A stretch of DNA of 64,000 nt from Baekduia alba (GCF_028416635.1 NZ_CP114013.1:4836001-4900000); one strand, 5' to 3'; shown: positions 35,944 to 44,642, counted from the first letter of the stretch. The notes: a model not told the origin generated them from the sequence alone. Numbers and translations are program-made.

Positions 35944-37317
35944 CTACCCGAGCATGCGGCGCGAAGCCTCTTCGAGGACCGGGCGCAGGACGCCCTCGAT
36001 CTCCTCGAACTGCTCCGGGCCGGCGATCAGCGGGGGCGACAGCTGGATCACGGGGTCGCCGCGGTCGTCGGCGCGACAGATCAGCCCGCGCTCGAACAGC
36101 TCGGCGGACAGGAAGCCGCGCAGCAGCGTCTCGGACTCCTCGTCGGTGAACGACCGCTTGGTGTCCTGGTCCTTGACCAGCTCGATGGCCTGGAAGTAGC
36201 CGGCGCCGCGCACGTCGCCGACGATCGGGATGTCGCGCAGGGACTCGAGCATGCCGCGGAACGCACCCTCGTTGGACCGCACGTTGTCGAGGATGTTCTC
36301 CTCTTCGAACACCGCGATGTTGGCCAGCGACACCGCGGCCGAGACCGGGTGGCCGCCGAAGGTCAGCCCGTGCGTGAACGACGTCGTGCCGTGCGCGAAG
36401 GGCTCGAACACCTTCTCGGACGCGATCACGGCGCCCATCGGCGAGTAGGCCGAGGTGATGCCCTTGGCCGTCGTGATGATGTCCGGCTCGTAGCCGAAGC
36501 GCTGGGCGCCGAACCACTCGCCGAGGCGGCCCCACGAGCAGATCACCTCGTCGGAGATGAACAGCACATCGTAGTAGTCGGCGATCTCGCGCACCCGGTC
36601 GAAGTAGCCCTCCGGCGGGACGAAGCAGCCGCCCGCGTTCTGGACGGGCTCCAGGATGATCGCCGACACCGTGCTCGGGTCCTCGAACTCGATGCGCTGC
36701 GCGATGGCCTCGACGAGCTCCTCGGGCTTGTGGCCCTCGGGCAACCGATAGGTGTTGGTGTTCGGGACGTGGCAGCCGCCGGCGGGCAGCGGCTCGAACG
36801 GCGCGCGCAGGCTGGCGATGCCGGTCGCGGTCAGGCAGCCGGCGGTGGTGCCGTGGTAGGCGGTGTCGCGCGCGATGACCTTGTACTTGGTCCCGTTGCC
36901 GCGGAGCTTGTGGTACTGGCGAGCGAGCTTGAGCGCCGACTCGACGGCCTCGCTGCCGCCGGAGGTGAAGAACACGCGGTTCAGGTCGCCCGGCGCGAGC
37001 TCGGCGATCTTGGCCGCGAGCTCGATCGCGCGAGGGTGCGCGTAGCTCCAGTTGGTGAAGAAGGCGAGCTCCTTCGCCTGATCGGCACCCGCCTGCGCCA
37101 CATCGGCGCGGCCGTGGCCGATGTTGGTGCAGAACAGCGAGCTGAGGCCGTCCAGGTACCTCTTGTCGTGCTGGTCCCAGACGTAGCACCCGTCGCCGCG
37201 GACGATGATCGGCACTTCAGCGTTCTCGTACGCGCCCATGCGGCTGAAGTGCATCCACAGATGCTGCTTGGCGAGCTGCTGCAGCTCGGCGTTGCTCGTC
37301 TCGGCGGTGGTCGCCAT
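35944..37317 (-). CDS. Class III omega-aminotransferase
   Basis: A 457-residue PLP enzyme of the acetyl-ornithine/omega-amino-acid transaminase class. FFTSGGSEAVESALKLARQY binds phosphate, ISDEVICSWGRLGEWFGAQ holds the cofactor aspartate, and TTAKGITSAYSPMG contains the Schiff-base lysine. The protein resembles omega-amine:pyruvate or putrescine/spermidine transaminases, which use pyruvate and release alanine. The next genes include alanine dehydrogenase, which would recycle the alanine. ATG 37317 follows a GGGAGAG ribosome binding site. The exact amine donor is unknown. Confidence 0.88.
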   Translation of the reverse strand: MATTAETSNAELQQLAKQHLWMHFSRMGAYENAEVPIIVRGDGCYVWDQHDKRYLDGLSSLFCTNIGHGRADVAQAGADQAKELAFFTNWSYAHPRAIELAAKIAELAPGDLNRVFFTSGGSEAVESALKLARQYHKLRGNGTKYKVIARDTAYHGTTAGCLTATGIASLRAPFEPLPAGGCHVPNTNTYRLPEGHKPEELVEAIAQRIEFEDPSTVSAIILEPVQNAGGCFVPPEGYFDRVREIADYYDVLFISDEVICSWGRLGEWFGAQRFGYEPDIITTAKGITSAYSPMGAVIASEKVFEPFAHGTTSFTHGLTFGGHPVSAAVSLANIAVFEEENILDNVRSNEGAFRGMLESLRDIPIVGDVRGAGYFQAIELVKDQDTKRSFTDEESETLLRGFLSAELFERGLICRADDRGDPVIQLSPPLIAGPEQFEEIEGVLRPVLEEASRRMLG

Positions 37318-37338
37318 CGAGAGCTCTCCCTTTTTCCT

Positions 37339-37378
37339 TTTATCCGATGTGGCAGGCGCGGTTGTCGCTCTGGACAAC
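37339..37378 (-). promoter_or_regulatory. Transaminase promoter with overlapping dyad
   Basis: A GATAAA -10 box on the minus strand (complement of 37339-37344) lies 22 bases upstream of the transaminase ATG. The perfect inverted repeat GTTGTC-GCTCTG-GACAAC (37361-37378) covers its -35 region. A binding site for the adjacent PucR-type regulator is the simplest reading. The rest of the 212-base divergent gap shows no gene. Confidence 0.5.
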
Positions 37379-37529
37379 GGTACCCGGGCGCGAACCCTTG
37401 CGCCATCCCGGATGCCGCGCTGGACCATCTTGGGATCGCCGGTGCGCCACAGCGGCCAATGGTCGGCGCGGAAACGCTCTTCGCGGTTGGTCCGTCACAA
37501 GTCGACCGCTCGGGCGTACTTAACGGCGA

Positions 37530-37694
37530 GTGCCCAACGTCCTCTGCAACGGCTGCGGCCTGACGAGCTACGCCCCGACGCCGCACAACGCCCCGTCGCT
37601 GTGCCCCTACTGCGACGCCGAGCTGTTCCCGTCGATCCGCTCCGCGGGCCCCACGGCCGAGGACGACGGCGAGCGCGACGCCGAAGCGGCGTAG
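37530..37694 (+). CDS. Zinc-ribbon microprotein, 54 aa
   Basis: GTG 37530 opens a 54-residue frame to TAG 37692-37694. The first half carries two CxxC pairs (CNGCG and CPYCD) 17 residues apart, a zinc-ribbon finger. The second half is acidic and disordered (GPTAEDDGERDAEAA). There is no hydrophobic segment. Function unknown; such ribbons bind nucleic acid or partner proteins. Codon choice and a single clean stop support a real gene. Confidence 0.6.
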   Translation: MPNVLCNGCGLTSYAPTPHNAPSLCPYCDAELFPSIRSAGPTAEDDGERDAEAA

Positions 37695-37743
37695 GCGAGC
37701 GCCGCGGGGCGGAGTGGTCCGCCTCCGACGTCCCGAACTGGTC

Positions 37744-37771
37744 TTGCCGACCGGTCCAATCGGGCTCTAAG
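37744..37771 (+). promoter_or_regulatory. Promoter of the AhpD-like gene
   Basis: TTGCCG (37744-37749), a 16-base spacer and TCTAAG (37766-37771) fit a sigma-70 promoter whose start point nearly coincides with the ATG at 37780. The -35 box lies in a GACCGGTC-type dyad region, a possible operator. Confidence 0.45.
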
Positions 37772-37779
37772 TTGGAGCC

Positions 37780-38274
37780 ATGACCGCTCCCCACCTCTCC
37801 GACTCCACGCCGCGCGCGATCGACTTCCCCCGGGCGTTCAAGCGCATGCTCGCCCTCCAGGGCGAGGTCGACGGCGGCGAGATCGCGCCGCGCCTCTCAC
37901 ACCTCGTCAAGCTCCGCGCCAGCCAGATCAACCGCTGCGCCTACTGCATCGACATGCACGTCGACGAGGCGCTCGCGGACGGCCTCGACGCCAAGGAGCT
38001 GCACTTCGTGCAGACCTGGGACGAGGTCGACGTCTTCGACGCGCGCGAGCAGGCCGCGCTGGCGCTGACCGAGGCCGTGACGCTCGTGTCCGAGTCCCAC
38101 GTCCCGCGCGACGTGTGGGACGCGGCGGCCGCCGTCTTCTCCGAGCAGGAGCTCGGCGCGCTGCTGTGGCAGATCATCGCGATCAACGCGTGGAACCGCT
38201 TCTGCGTCGCCACGCGCAGCACCCCGGAGTCGCTGAAGCCGGCGACGGCGGAGACCGCGGGCGCGAGCGCCTAG
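37780..38274 (+). CDS. Carboxymuconolactone decarboxylase/AhpD-like protein
   Basis: A 164-residue all-helical protein with the CMD-domain redox motif CAYCIDMH (Cys53, Cys56, His60). This matches AhpD-type alkylhydroperoxidase subunits, which use a thiol pair to reduce peroxides or serve as thiol reductants. EVDVFDAREQAALALTEAVT and NAWNRFCVATRSTP follow the family pattern of the YciW-like branch. It ends on the CTAG shared with the convergent methyltransferase gene. Confidence 0.88.
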   Translation: MTAPHLSDSTPRAIDFPRAFKRMLALQGEVDGGEIAPRLSHLVKLRASQINRCAYCIDMHVDEALADGLDAKELHFVQTWDEVDVFDAREQAALALTEAVTLVSESHVPRDVWDAAAAVFSEQELGALLWQIIAINAWNRFCVATRSTPESLKPATAETAGASA

Positions 38275-39035
38275 AGCGCGACGATCAGCCGCAGGCCGGC
38301 GTCGTAGGCGTCGAGCCCGCGCAGGTGCCCGTGGCGCGCGTCCCAGGCGCCGGAGGTCAGGTCGCGCGCCACCGCCGCCGCGCAGCGATCGACGATCGCC
38401 GGCTGCATGCGGGCGAATCCCGACGTGGCGGCCCGCGCCGCGGGATCGAGCACGCGCTCGGGATGGGCCCAGAACGAGAGGAGCATCCCGTCCGGCGTGT
38501 CGCGCGGGACCTCGATCACGTGCGTGCGGACCTGACCGCCGAGCCAGTCGGCCAGCCGCTCCGGCGTCGGGAAGATCGCGCGGTCGAGGTCGGCGACCTC
38601 GGGCAGGTAGTCGGCCATCAGCCACGTCGCGCCGCTCACGCGCGGGTCGAGCGTCAGCAGCACGACCGGCCCGCGGGCGACGCGCCGCAGCTCGCGCACG
38701 CCCTGCTCCTGCTCGTAGTCCCAGTGGTGCAGCGTGAGCATCGCCATCGCGGCGTCGACCGACGCGTCGCGCAACGGCAGCCGGCCCGCCGTCGCCCGGA
38801 TCGCCGGCGCGAGGTGCGGCGGGCGCTGCGCCGCCATGACGTCAGAGGGCTCGACCGCGACCACGTGCCGATCGACGGGCTCGTAGGACCCTGCGCCCGC
38901 GCCGACGTTGACGACCGTCCGCGCGTCGCCCAGCGCCTCGTGCACGCGCGCCGCGATCCGCGGATCCTCCTGCCGGCGGCGTGCGTAGCCCTCGCCGATC
39001 CGGTCGTAGCGCGGTGACAGCGCCTGGTCGGCCAT
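38271..39035 (-). CDS. SAM-dependent class I methyltransferase
   Basis: A 254-residue methyltransferase. Motif I is VVNVGAGAGSYEP (about residues 41-53), AVEPSDVMAAQ is the acidic end of beta-2, and LPLRDASVDAAMAMLTLHHW holds motifs II and III. It looks like the UbiE/arsenite-type small-molecule branch. The ATG at 39035 is chosen because MADQALSPRYDRIGEGY is the usual start. The substrate is unknown. Confidence 0.88.
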   Translation of the reverse strand: MADQALSPRYDRIGEGYARRRQEDPRIAARVHEALGDARTVVNVGAGAGSYEPVDRHVVAVEPSDVMAAQRPPHLAPAIRATAGRLPLRDASVDAAMAMLTLHHWDYEQEQGVRELRRVARGPVVLLTLDPRVSGATWLMADYLPEVADLDRAIFPTPERLADWLGGQVRTHVIEVPRDTPDGMLLSFWAHPERVLDPAARAATSGFARMQPAIVDRCAAAVARDLTSGAWDARHGHLRGLDAYDAGLRLIVAL

Positions 39036-39132
39036 CGCCACACCCTGCCACTGCCGTCTGGCACGGACAAGGCGCCCTAACCCGAGCTTCACCTGTTGAC
39101 TTCGCCCGCCGGGAGGGAGAGCTTGCGCACCC

Positions 39133-40263
39133 ATGCTGAGCACTCTGCGTACCCAAGTCGGAGTGATCCTCGCGGCCGGCGCCATCCTCGCGCCGTCGAC
39201 CCAGGCCGCCTGGTCGCTGCGCACGTCGCCGAACCCGAGCGCAGCGACGACGTCGCAGCTGCGCGGCGTCGACTGCCGCAGCACCACCGCTTGCCTGGCG
39301 GCGGCGCAGACGTCCACCGTCGGCGCGTTCTCCGAGACCTGGGGCGGCACGTCCTGGCTCCTGTGGATGGTGACTCCGCCCCCGGCCTCCCCCAGCAACT
39401 TCCAGGATGTGTCGTGCCCGCCGGCCACGAGCACGTGCTTCCTGGTGGGCTCGGCGGCGGGCGCCGGCATGGCCCGCGCCACCAACCTGTCGACGTGGAG
39501 CTCGCTCACCGTCCCGACCGTCGCCGGCGCGGTGTCGCTCGAGCTGACCGGCATCGCGTGCACGTCGGGAACGGCGTGCATCGCGGTCGGCTGGTACCAG
39601 ACCGCCGGCGGCAGCACGCTGCCCTACGCGATCAGGTGCACCGGCACGACCTGCACGCAGGACAGGGTCACGCTGCCCGCGGGCACGCAGGGATCGCTCG
39701 AAGACGTGTTCTGCCTCTCGTCGACCAACTGCTCGGCCGTCGGCTGGAGCCATGCGCCGGCCGGCGCTCGCAGGACGTTCGTCGTCGCCTGGAACGGCGT
39801 CGCGTGGAGCTCCCAGGTGAGCGCCAACGGCACCAACGCGCAGTCGTCGACCCTCTTCGGCGTCGCCTGCGCGAGCACGGCGTGCGTCGCGGTCGGCCGG
39901 TACACCGACACGAGCGCGGTCCAGCACACGCTCGCGCTGGGCAAGAGCGGATCGACGTGGGTCGACCTCGTCAGCCCCGACCCGAGCGGGACGCTGCCGA
40001 CGTTCGAGGGCATCGCGTGCCCCTCGGCGACGGCCTGCTACGCGGTGGGCAGCTACGCCAACGGCTCCGGACGAGCCACGCTGGTCGAGAGCTACGTCAC
40101 CGGCGTCTGGACCGTGCTGAGCACGCCGAACCCGGCCGGATCCACCGACAACCACCTCGCCGACGTCGCCTGCGTCACGACCCCGTCGACCGTGTGCCGC
40201 GCCGTCGGGTACTCGGTCGACACCGTCGGCACGACGCGCACGCTGGTCGAGGACGGGCCTTAG
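39133..40263 (+). CDS. Secreted cysteine-rich repeat (propeller-like) protein
   Basis: A 376-residue exported protein. Residues 1-25 are a signal peptide. The rest is made of about six repeats of roughly 50 residues with the theme LxgVaCxsxtaCxAVGxyxxxxGxxxtLxexw followed by a Trp and PNP. The paired cysteines probably form one disulphide per repeat. The repeat pattern suggests a beta-propeller or solenoid exported from the cell. A surface-binding role is guesswork. It overlaps the lipoprotein gene by 3 bases. Confidence 0.75.
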   Translation: MLSTLRTQVGVILAAGAILAPSTQAAWSLRTSPNPSAATTSQLRGVDCRSTTACLAAAQTSTVGAFSETWGGTSWLLWMVTPPPASPSNFQDVSCPPATSTCFLVGSAAGAGMARATNLSTWSSLTVPTVAGAVSLELTGIACTSGTACIAVGWYQTAGGSTLPYAIRCTGTTCTQDRVTLPAGTQGSLEDVFCLSSTNCSAVGWSHAPAGARRTFVVAWNGVAWSSQVSANGTNAQSSTLFGVACASTACVAVGRYTDTSAVQHTLALGKSGSTWVDLVSPDPSGTLPTFEGIACPSATACYAVGSYANGSGRATLVESYVTGVWTVLSTPNPAGSTDNHLADVACVTTPSTVCRAVGYSVDTVGTTRTLVEDGP

Positions 40264-40793
40264 CCCGCGGGCGCGTTCGTCGTGACCGGCGACTTGTCGA
40301 GGTCCTCGAGGTCGTAGCCGAGCGCGTGGAACGCGTGGCGGGCCGCGATGAGGTCGGCGCGGGTCTGGCGGGAGACGATCGTCGCGGTCGCCAGCAGCCG
40401 GTTGGCGCCCTTGGCGTCGCCGCGGTCGAGCGCCGCCTTGGCGCGGTCGAGGTCGTCGGCGAACGAGCGGATCCCGGCGACGTAGCGCGCCTGGGCGCGC
40501 GCGGCCTCGGCCGGGGGCTGGAGCCCTTCCAGCCGGTCCGCCCACTCGCGCAGCAGCTTCTGCAGCCCGTCGACGTGCGCGGCCTGGTCGGCGATGCTCG
40601 CGTCCGCGTCCAGCGGCTTGCCGACGCCGTACTTCGGCGCCAGGCCCAGCGCGCTCTTGTCGAACGCGTCCTCGTAGGCCTTCTGCGACAGGGGGCCGGT
40701 CGGCAGCGTCTGGATCTCGACGGCCTTCGCGCCGCAGCCGGCGACGGCCGCGACGAGGCAGCACAGGAGCAGAACGACGACGGGGCGGCTCAT
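40260..40793 (-). CDS. Putative lipoprotein
   Basis: A 177-residue protein with a lipobox at VAAVAGC, so it should be anchored outside the membrane through the cysteine near residue 20. The mature part is mostly helical and charged (DGLQKLLREWADRLEGLQPP and FADDLDRAKAALDRGDAKGA). No family is recognised. The ATG at 40793 lies nearest the signal segment. It is 34 bases downstream of the transporter stop and is probably co-transcribed. Confidence 0.72.
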   Translation of the reverse strand: MSRPVVVLLLCCLVAAVAGCGAKAVEIQTLPTGPLSQKAYEDAFDKSALGLAPKYGVGKPLDADASIADQAAHVDGLQKLLREWADRLEGLQPPAEAARAQARYVAGIRSFADDLDRAKAALDRGDAKGANRLLATATIVSRQTRADLIAARHAFHALGYDLEDLDKSPVTTNAPAG

Positions 40794-40827
40794 GCCGCCC
40801 CGCACGCTAGTCGAATCCCGGAGCCGC

Positions 40828-41742
40828 TCAGGCAGCGACGGGAGCGCCGATCGCGGCGCGCGCCCGGGAGCCCTTGCCCGCGGCCGCGCCCTTGGGCGCC
40901 GGCGTCATCGCCGAGGCGACGATCACGAGGAGGAAGGCGACGGCCTGCAGGACGATGCCGAGCGTGGTGCCCGGCAGCGGATCGCCGAAGACGATGATCC
41001 CGGCGGCGATCGTGGTGATGTTCGCCGCGGTTCCGGTGATCGCGATGACGCTGACCGCGTCGCCGTCCTGGAGCCCGCGGGCCGAGGAGAAGAACGCGGC
41101 GACCGACGCGCCGATCGTCACGAAGAGCCAGGGGCTCGTCGCGATGCCGACGATGCCCTCGTGGCCGGCGATGCCGGTCAGGGCCTTGATCGCGACGTCG
41201 CTGACGCCGAAGAGGACGCCCGCCGCGGCGCCGAGCATGACGCCGTGGTGGTGGGCCGGGGCACCGACGCGCGGGCCCATGATGAGCAGGCCGCCGATGC
41301 CGAACAGGCCGGCCTCGAACGCGATCATCGCCGGCGTGTTGAAGGTGGAGTGCGCGCTCTCGGTGGAGTGCGGGAACGTCACGGCCAGGAGGATCAGGCC
41401 CGCGCAGGTGAGCGCGAGGCCCCACCACTGCCGGTTGCCGACCTCGACGCCGAAGAGCCGCTGGGCCATCACGCCGATCATCACGACGCCGCCGGCGAGC
41501 ACGACCTGGACCACCGAGATGGGGGCCATGGCCAGCGCCGCGACGTGGAAGATCCACGCGCTCGTCGCGATCGCCATGCCGATGGCGAACCACTTCGAGG
41601 AGTAGAGGCTCTTCGTCGTCCTGAAGGGGTGGCGGATGTCGACCTTCGTGCACTCGCAGGCTCCGCGGTGCTTGAAGAAGAACCCGAGGTTCGAGACGAA
41701 GGCGCAGACGAGCGCCAGGAGGATGCCGAGTTGGATCGTCAT
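40828..41742 (-). CDS. DMT-superfamily multi-helix membrane transporter
   Basis: A 304-residue protein with nine or ten hydrophobic segments arranged as two EamA-like halves (first half from IQLGILLALVCAFVSNLGFF, second from MLGAAAGVLFGVSDVAIKAL). It falls in the drug/metabolite transporter group, close to NIPA-like magnesium transporters in overall pattern, but the substrate cannot be read. The start MTIQLGILL at 41742 lies before the first helix. The 168-base divergent gap upstream contains an inverted repeat. Confidence 0.75.
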   Translation of the reverse strand: MTIQLGILLALVCAFVSNLGFFFKHRGACECTKVDIRHPFRTTKSLYSSKWFAIGMAIATSAWIFHVAALAMAPISVVQVVLAGGVVMIGVMAQRLFGVEVGNRQWWGLALTCAGLILLAVTFPHSTESAHSTFNTPAMIAFEAGLFGIGGLLIMGPRVGAPAHHHGVMLGAAAGVLFGVSDVAIKALTGIAGHEGIVGIATSPWLFVTIGASVAAFFSSARGLQDGDAVSVIAITGTAANITTIAAGIIVFGDPLPGTTLGIVLQAVAFLLVIVASAMTPAPKGAAAGKGSRARAAIGAPVAA

Positions 41743-41772
41743 TAAGTGGTGGTGGTGGGGCGATCTTAGGCG

Positions 41773-41858
41773 TGGGTCAAGCGAAGCGGGTACACGAGAA
41801 CCCGGCTCACCGATCTCTCGCCCCAGACATCGGCAAACCCTTCGAACCGCTTGACCCA
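41773..41858. promoter_or_regulatory. 11-bp inverted repeat in the divergent transporter/HAD gap
   Basis: TGGGTCAAGCG (41773-41783) and CGCTTGACCCA (41848-41858) are exact inverted copies 64 bases apart. The intervening DNA and the following 80 bases are less GC-rich than the neighbourhood. This may be a looping operator pair, or the stem of a structured RNA. Confidence 0.45.
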
Positions 41859-41910
41859 AACGGTCCACGCAGAGCGTAGCGGTCTCAGTACCCCCGCGCG
41901 TAAGGACTGG

Positions 41911-42426
41911 ATGAAGATGTCAATATCCCCGCAAATGAGCGCAAAACCTCTGCTCTTTTGTGACGTTGACGGTGTGATCTCGCTTTGGGGCTTTGGGGAG
42001 GTCAACCGTCCACCGGGCGCATTCGCCTCCGTAGACGGCATCCCGCACTTCCTTTCCACCCGCGCCGCCGAGCACCTTCTGGACCTGTCGTCCCGTTTCG
42101 ACCTCGTCTGGTGCACCGGGTGGGAGGACAAGGCCGACGAGCACCTGCCGGCGCTGCTCGGTGTGCCCAGAGGCCGGCCGCACCTCTCCTTCGACGGCGC
42201 TACGCGCGCGCAGGTGTCCGCGCGCGCACACTGGAAGCTGGCGGCCATCGAGGAGCACGCGGGCGACCGGCCGCTGGCATGGGTCGACGACGCGTTCAAC
42301 GACGCCTGCTGGGCCTGGGCGCAGGCGCGCGACGCCCCCACGCTGCTGGTCGCGACGGACCCCGCCACGGGCTTGGACGACGCCGCGGCGGCGCGGCTGA
42401 GCGCGTTCGCGACCGCTAGTCGCTGA
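41911..42426 (+). CDS. HAD-like hydrolase
   Basis: A 171-residue protein with the HAD nucleophile motif CDVDGVIS (Asp18 and Asp20) and a later VDDAFND acidic motif. LVWCTGWEDKADEHLP resembles the threonine/serine motif II region of HAD proteins annotated as secreted or hypothetical in actinobacteria. A phosphatase-like activity is possible but unproven. The ATG at 41911 lies 5 bases after the AAGG of a ribosome binding site; ATG 41935 gives the shortest version. The first 80 bases use more A and T than the rest, so the 5' end may have a different origin. Confidence 0.7.
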   Translation: MKMSISPQMSAKPLLFCDVDGVISLWGFGEVNRPPGAFASVDGIPHFLSTRAAEHLLDLSSRFDLVWCTGWEDKADEHLPALLGVPRGRPHLSFDGATRAQVSARAHWKLAAIEEHAGDRPLAWVDDAFNDACWAWAQARDAPTLLVATDPATGLDDAAAARLSAFATASR

Positions 42427-43474
42427 CGACGACGCGGTCGCGGCCGAGGCGCTTGGCCTCGTAGAGCGCGTCGTCGGCGCGGCGGTACTGCGTGTCGACG
42501 TCGAAACCGCCGGCGCCCGACACCGCGACGCCGAAGCTCATCGTCACTTGCTGGCCGGCGATCGGCTCGGCCGCCACGGCGCGCCGCAGCTTCTCGGCCA
42601 GGTCCTGCGCCTCGTCCTCGGTGGCGCCCGGCAGCAGGACCACGAACTCCTCGCCGCCCAGCCGGTAGGCGAGGTCGTAGGCGCGCAGCGTCGTGCGCCA
42701 GCGGTAGGCGATCTCGCGTAGGACCGCGTCACCGGCCAGGTGGCCTTCGCGGTCGTTGATCGCCTTGAAGTGGTCCAGGTCGCCCAGGACGACGCCCACG
42801 GGCCGGCCAGACACCTCGGACTGCCACTGCAGCTCGCGTCCGCGCGCGGCCAGCGCCTTGCGGTTGAGCATCTGCGTGAGCGGGTCGACGATCGCGTCGG
42901 CGCGGTGCTGGACCTCGGAGCGCATCAGCGCCGAGCCGACCAGCGCGATGCCGGCGACCAGCGAGATCGGGAAGGCCAGCAGGTACGGGGCGTCGAGCAC
43001 GCGCTGGGCGTCGGCGCCGAGCGTCGCGGCCAGCAGCAGCGCGATCGTCAGCGCGACCGCCGCGGTCAGCCCGCGCGGGGTGAAGCGCCCGACGCCGGTC
43101 GCGACCGCGATCCCCAGCCACATCAGCAGCGGCGAGTCCGGGCCGCCGGTCGCCACGGCACCCACGGCCAGCGCGACCTGCGCGAACGACCAGCCGGCGG
43201 CGTAGACCAGCTCGGCGTGCTCGACGCGGCCCATCAGCCGATCGGCGACCATGAACGCCGCGACGACGACCGGCAGCGTCGCCAGCGGCCACCACCCCAG
43301 CTCGGGCACGCAGACGGCCAGGACGACCAGCTCGAGGACGAAGGCGACATGGCGCGCGGTGCGCGGCCGACCGCCGACCTCCTGCAGCCGGGCACGGATC
43401 GCGTGGTCGACGAGCCAGGTGTCGTCGGCGGCCGGGTCCAGCGCGAGGGCCGCGGTGCCCGCGTTGGGCGTCAT
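42416..43474 (-). CDS. GGDEF diguanylate cyclase with intact I-site
   Basis: A 352-residue membrane-bound enzyme. Residues 45-200 hold about six hydrophobic segments (FVLELVVLAVCVPELGWWP onward). The GGDEF domain follows, with VVLGDLDHFKAINDREGHLAGD, the active site GGEEF and the C-terminal DDALYEAKRLGRDRV. RAYD sits five residues before GGEEF, a complete RxxD feedback-inhibition site. It would make cyclic di-GMP from two GTP. It overlaps the upstream cyclase gene by 4 bases. Confidence 0.93.
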   Translation of the reverse strand: MTPNAGTAALALDPAADDTWLVDHAIRARLQEVGGRPRTARHVAFVLELVVLAVCVPELGWWPLATLPVVVAAFMVADRLMGRVEHAELVYAAGWSFAQVALAVGAVATGGPDSPLLMWLGIAVATGVGRFTPRGLTAAVALTIALLLAATLGADAQRVLDAPYLLAFPISLVAGIALVGSALMRSEVQHRADAIVDPLTQMLNRKALAARGRELQWQSEVSGRPVGVVLGDLDHFKAINDREGHLAGDAVLREIAYRWRTTLRAYDLAYRLGGEEFVVLLPGATEDEAQDLAEKLRRAVAAEPIAGQQVTMSFGVAVSGAGGFDVDTQYRRADDALYEAKRLGRDRVVVSD

Positions 43475-44607
43475 GCGGCCGCTTCCAGGGAGGTGAGCGT
43501 GGCGATGGGTGGGTCCGATTCAGCCGGGCCGCCGCAGACGCGATCGCGCCCGCCCCGCTTGGCGCGGTACAGCGCCACGTCGGCGCGCGCGTACAGCTCG
43601 TCGAAGTCGAACGGCTCGCCGTCGGCCGACGCCGCGACGCCGAAGCTCATCGTCACCGCCTGGCCCGCGATCGGCGCGGCCCCGACCGACCCGCGCAACC
43701 GCTCGGCGACCTCCTCGGCCTCGGCGAGCGTCGCGCCCGGCAGCAGCACCAGGAACTCCTCGCCGCCGAGGCGGTAGGCCATCTCGTAGGCGCGCAGCGA
43801 CAGCCGCCAGCGGAACGCGACGTCGCGCAGGACCGCGTCGCCGACCTGGTGGCCGGCGCTGTCGTTGACGTCCTTGAAGTGATCCAGGTCGCCCAGGACG
43901 ACGCCGACCGGCTTGCGCGTCAGCCGCGTCTGCTGCGCGAGCTCGGCGGCCCGCGAGACCAGCGCCTTGCGGTTCAGCATCTGCGTCAGCGGGTCCATGA
44001 CGGCCTCCGCGCGCTGCGCGACCTCCGAGTGCATGTGCGCCCAGCCGAACAGCGCGACGCCGACGATCAGCATCGCCGGGAACAGCACCGTCGACGGGTG
44101 GTGCCAGACCGCGGTCGGCGCGTAGCCGACGGTCACGCCGGCCAGCAGCACCAGCGCCAGCGCGACGCCCGCCACGATCCCCCGCGTGGTGAAGCGCCCG
44201 GGCAGCGACGACACCGCCAGCGCGAACCAGATGACGCACGGCGCGTGCGGGCCGCCGGTGATCAGCGCGCCGACCGTGATCGCCACCAGCGTGCCGACCC
44301 AGGCCACCGCGTAGGGGATCTCGGGCCGCGCCACCTGCGACATGCGGCGATCGCAGACGGCGAAGACGACCGCCACCGCGATCATCGGCGCAGGCGTCCA
44401 CCAGCCGAGCCAGGGAGCGCAGCCCAGCAACACCACCAGCTGCAGCACGAACGTCAGGTTGCGCAACGTGCGCACCCTCGGACTCATGTCCAGCAGGCGC
44501 TCGCGCCCCTGCTCGTCGGCCAACCATGTCGCTGGAGCTGTCCCCTGGCCCGGGCCGTCAACCACGGCGACCGGGCTCATCATCCCCATGGCTTCCGTGA
44601 TCGGCAT
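43471..44607 (-). CDS. GGDEF diguanylate cyclase, I-site altered
   Basis: A 378-residue paralogue of the next gene with the same layout: hydrophobic N-terminal half (LTFVLQLVVLLGCAPWLGWW) and a GGDEF domain with GGEEF active site. The residues five positions upstream are RAYE rather than RxxD, so the product-binding site is weakened and inhibition may be lost. The ATG at 44607 is one of several possible starts (44589 and nearby ATGs are alternatives). The open frame to 44760 crosses the rpoC terminator and is not used. Confidence 0.88.
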   Translation of the reverse strand: MPITEAMGMMSPVAVVDGPGQGTAPATWLADEQGRERLLDMSPRVRTLRNLTFVLQLVVLLGCAPWLGWWTPAPMIAVAVVFAVCDRRMSQVARPEIPYAVAWVGTLVAITVGALITGGPHAPCVIWFALAVSSLPGRFTTRGIVAGVALALVLLAGVTVGYAPTAVWHHPSTVLFPAMLIVGVALFGWAHMHSEVAQRAEAVMDPLTQMLNRKALVSRAAELAQQTRLTRKPVGVVLGDLDHFKDVNDSAGHQVGDAVLRDVAFRWRLSLRAYEMAYRLGGEEFLVLLPGATLAEAEEVAERLRGSVGAAPIAGQAVTMSFGVAASADGEPFDFDELYARADVALYRAKRGGRDRVCGGPAESDPPIATLTSLEAAA

Positions 44608-44642
44608 CACACGCGCCGGGTTGAGGAGGTTTGGACAAACAA

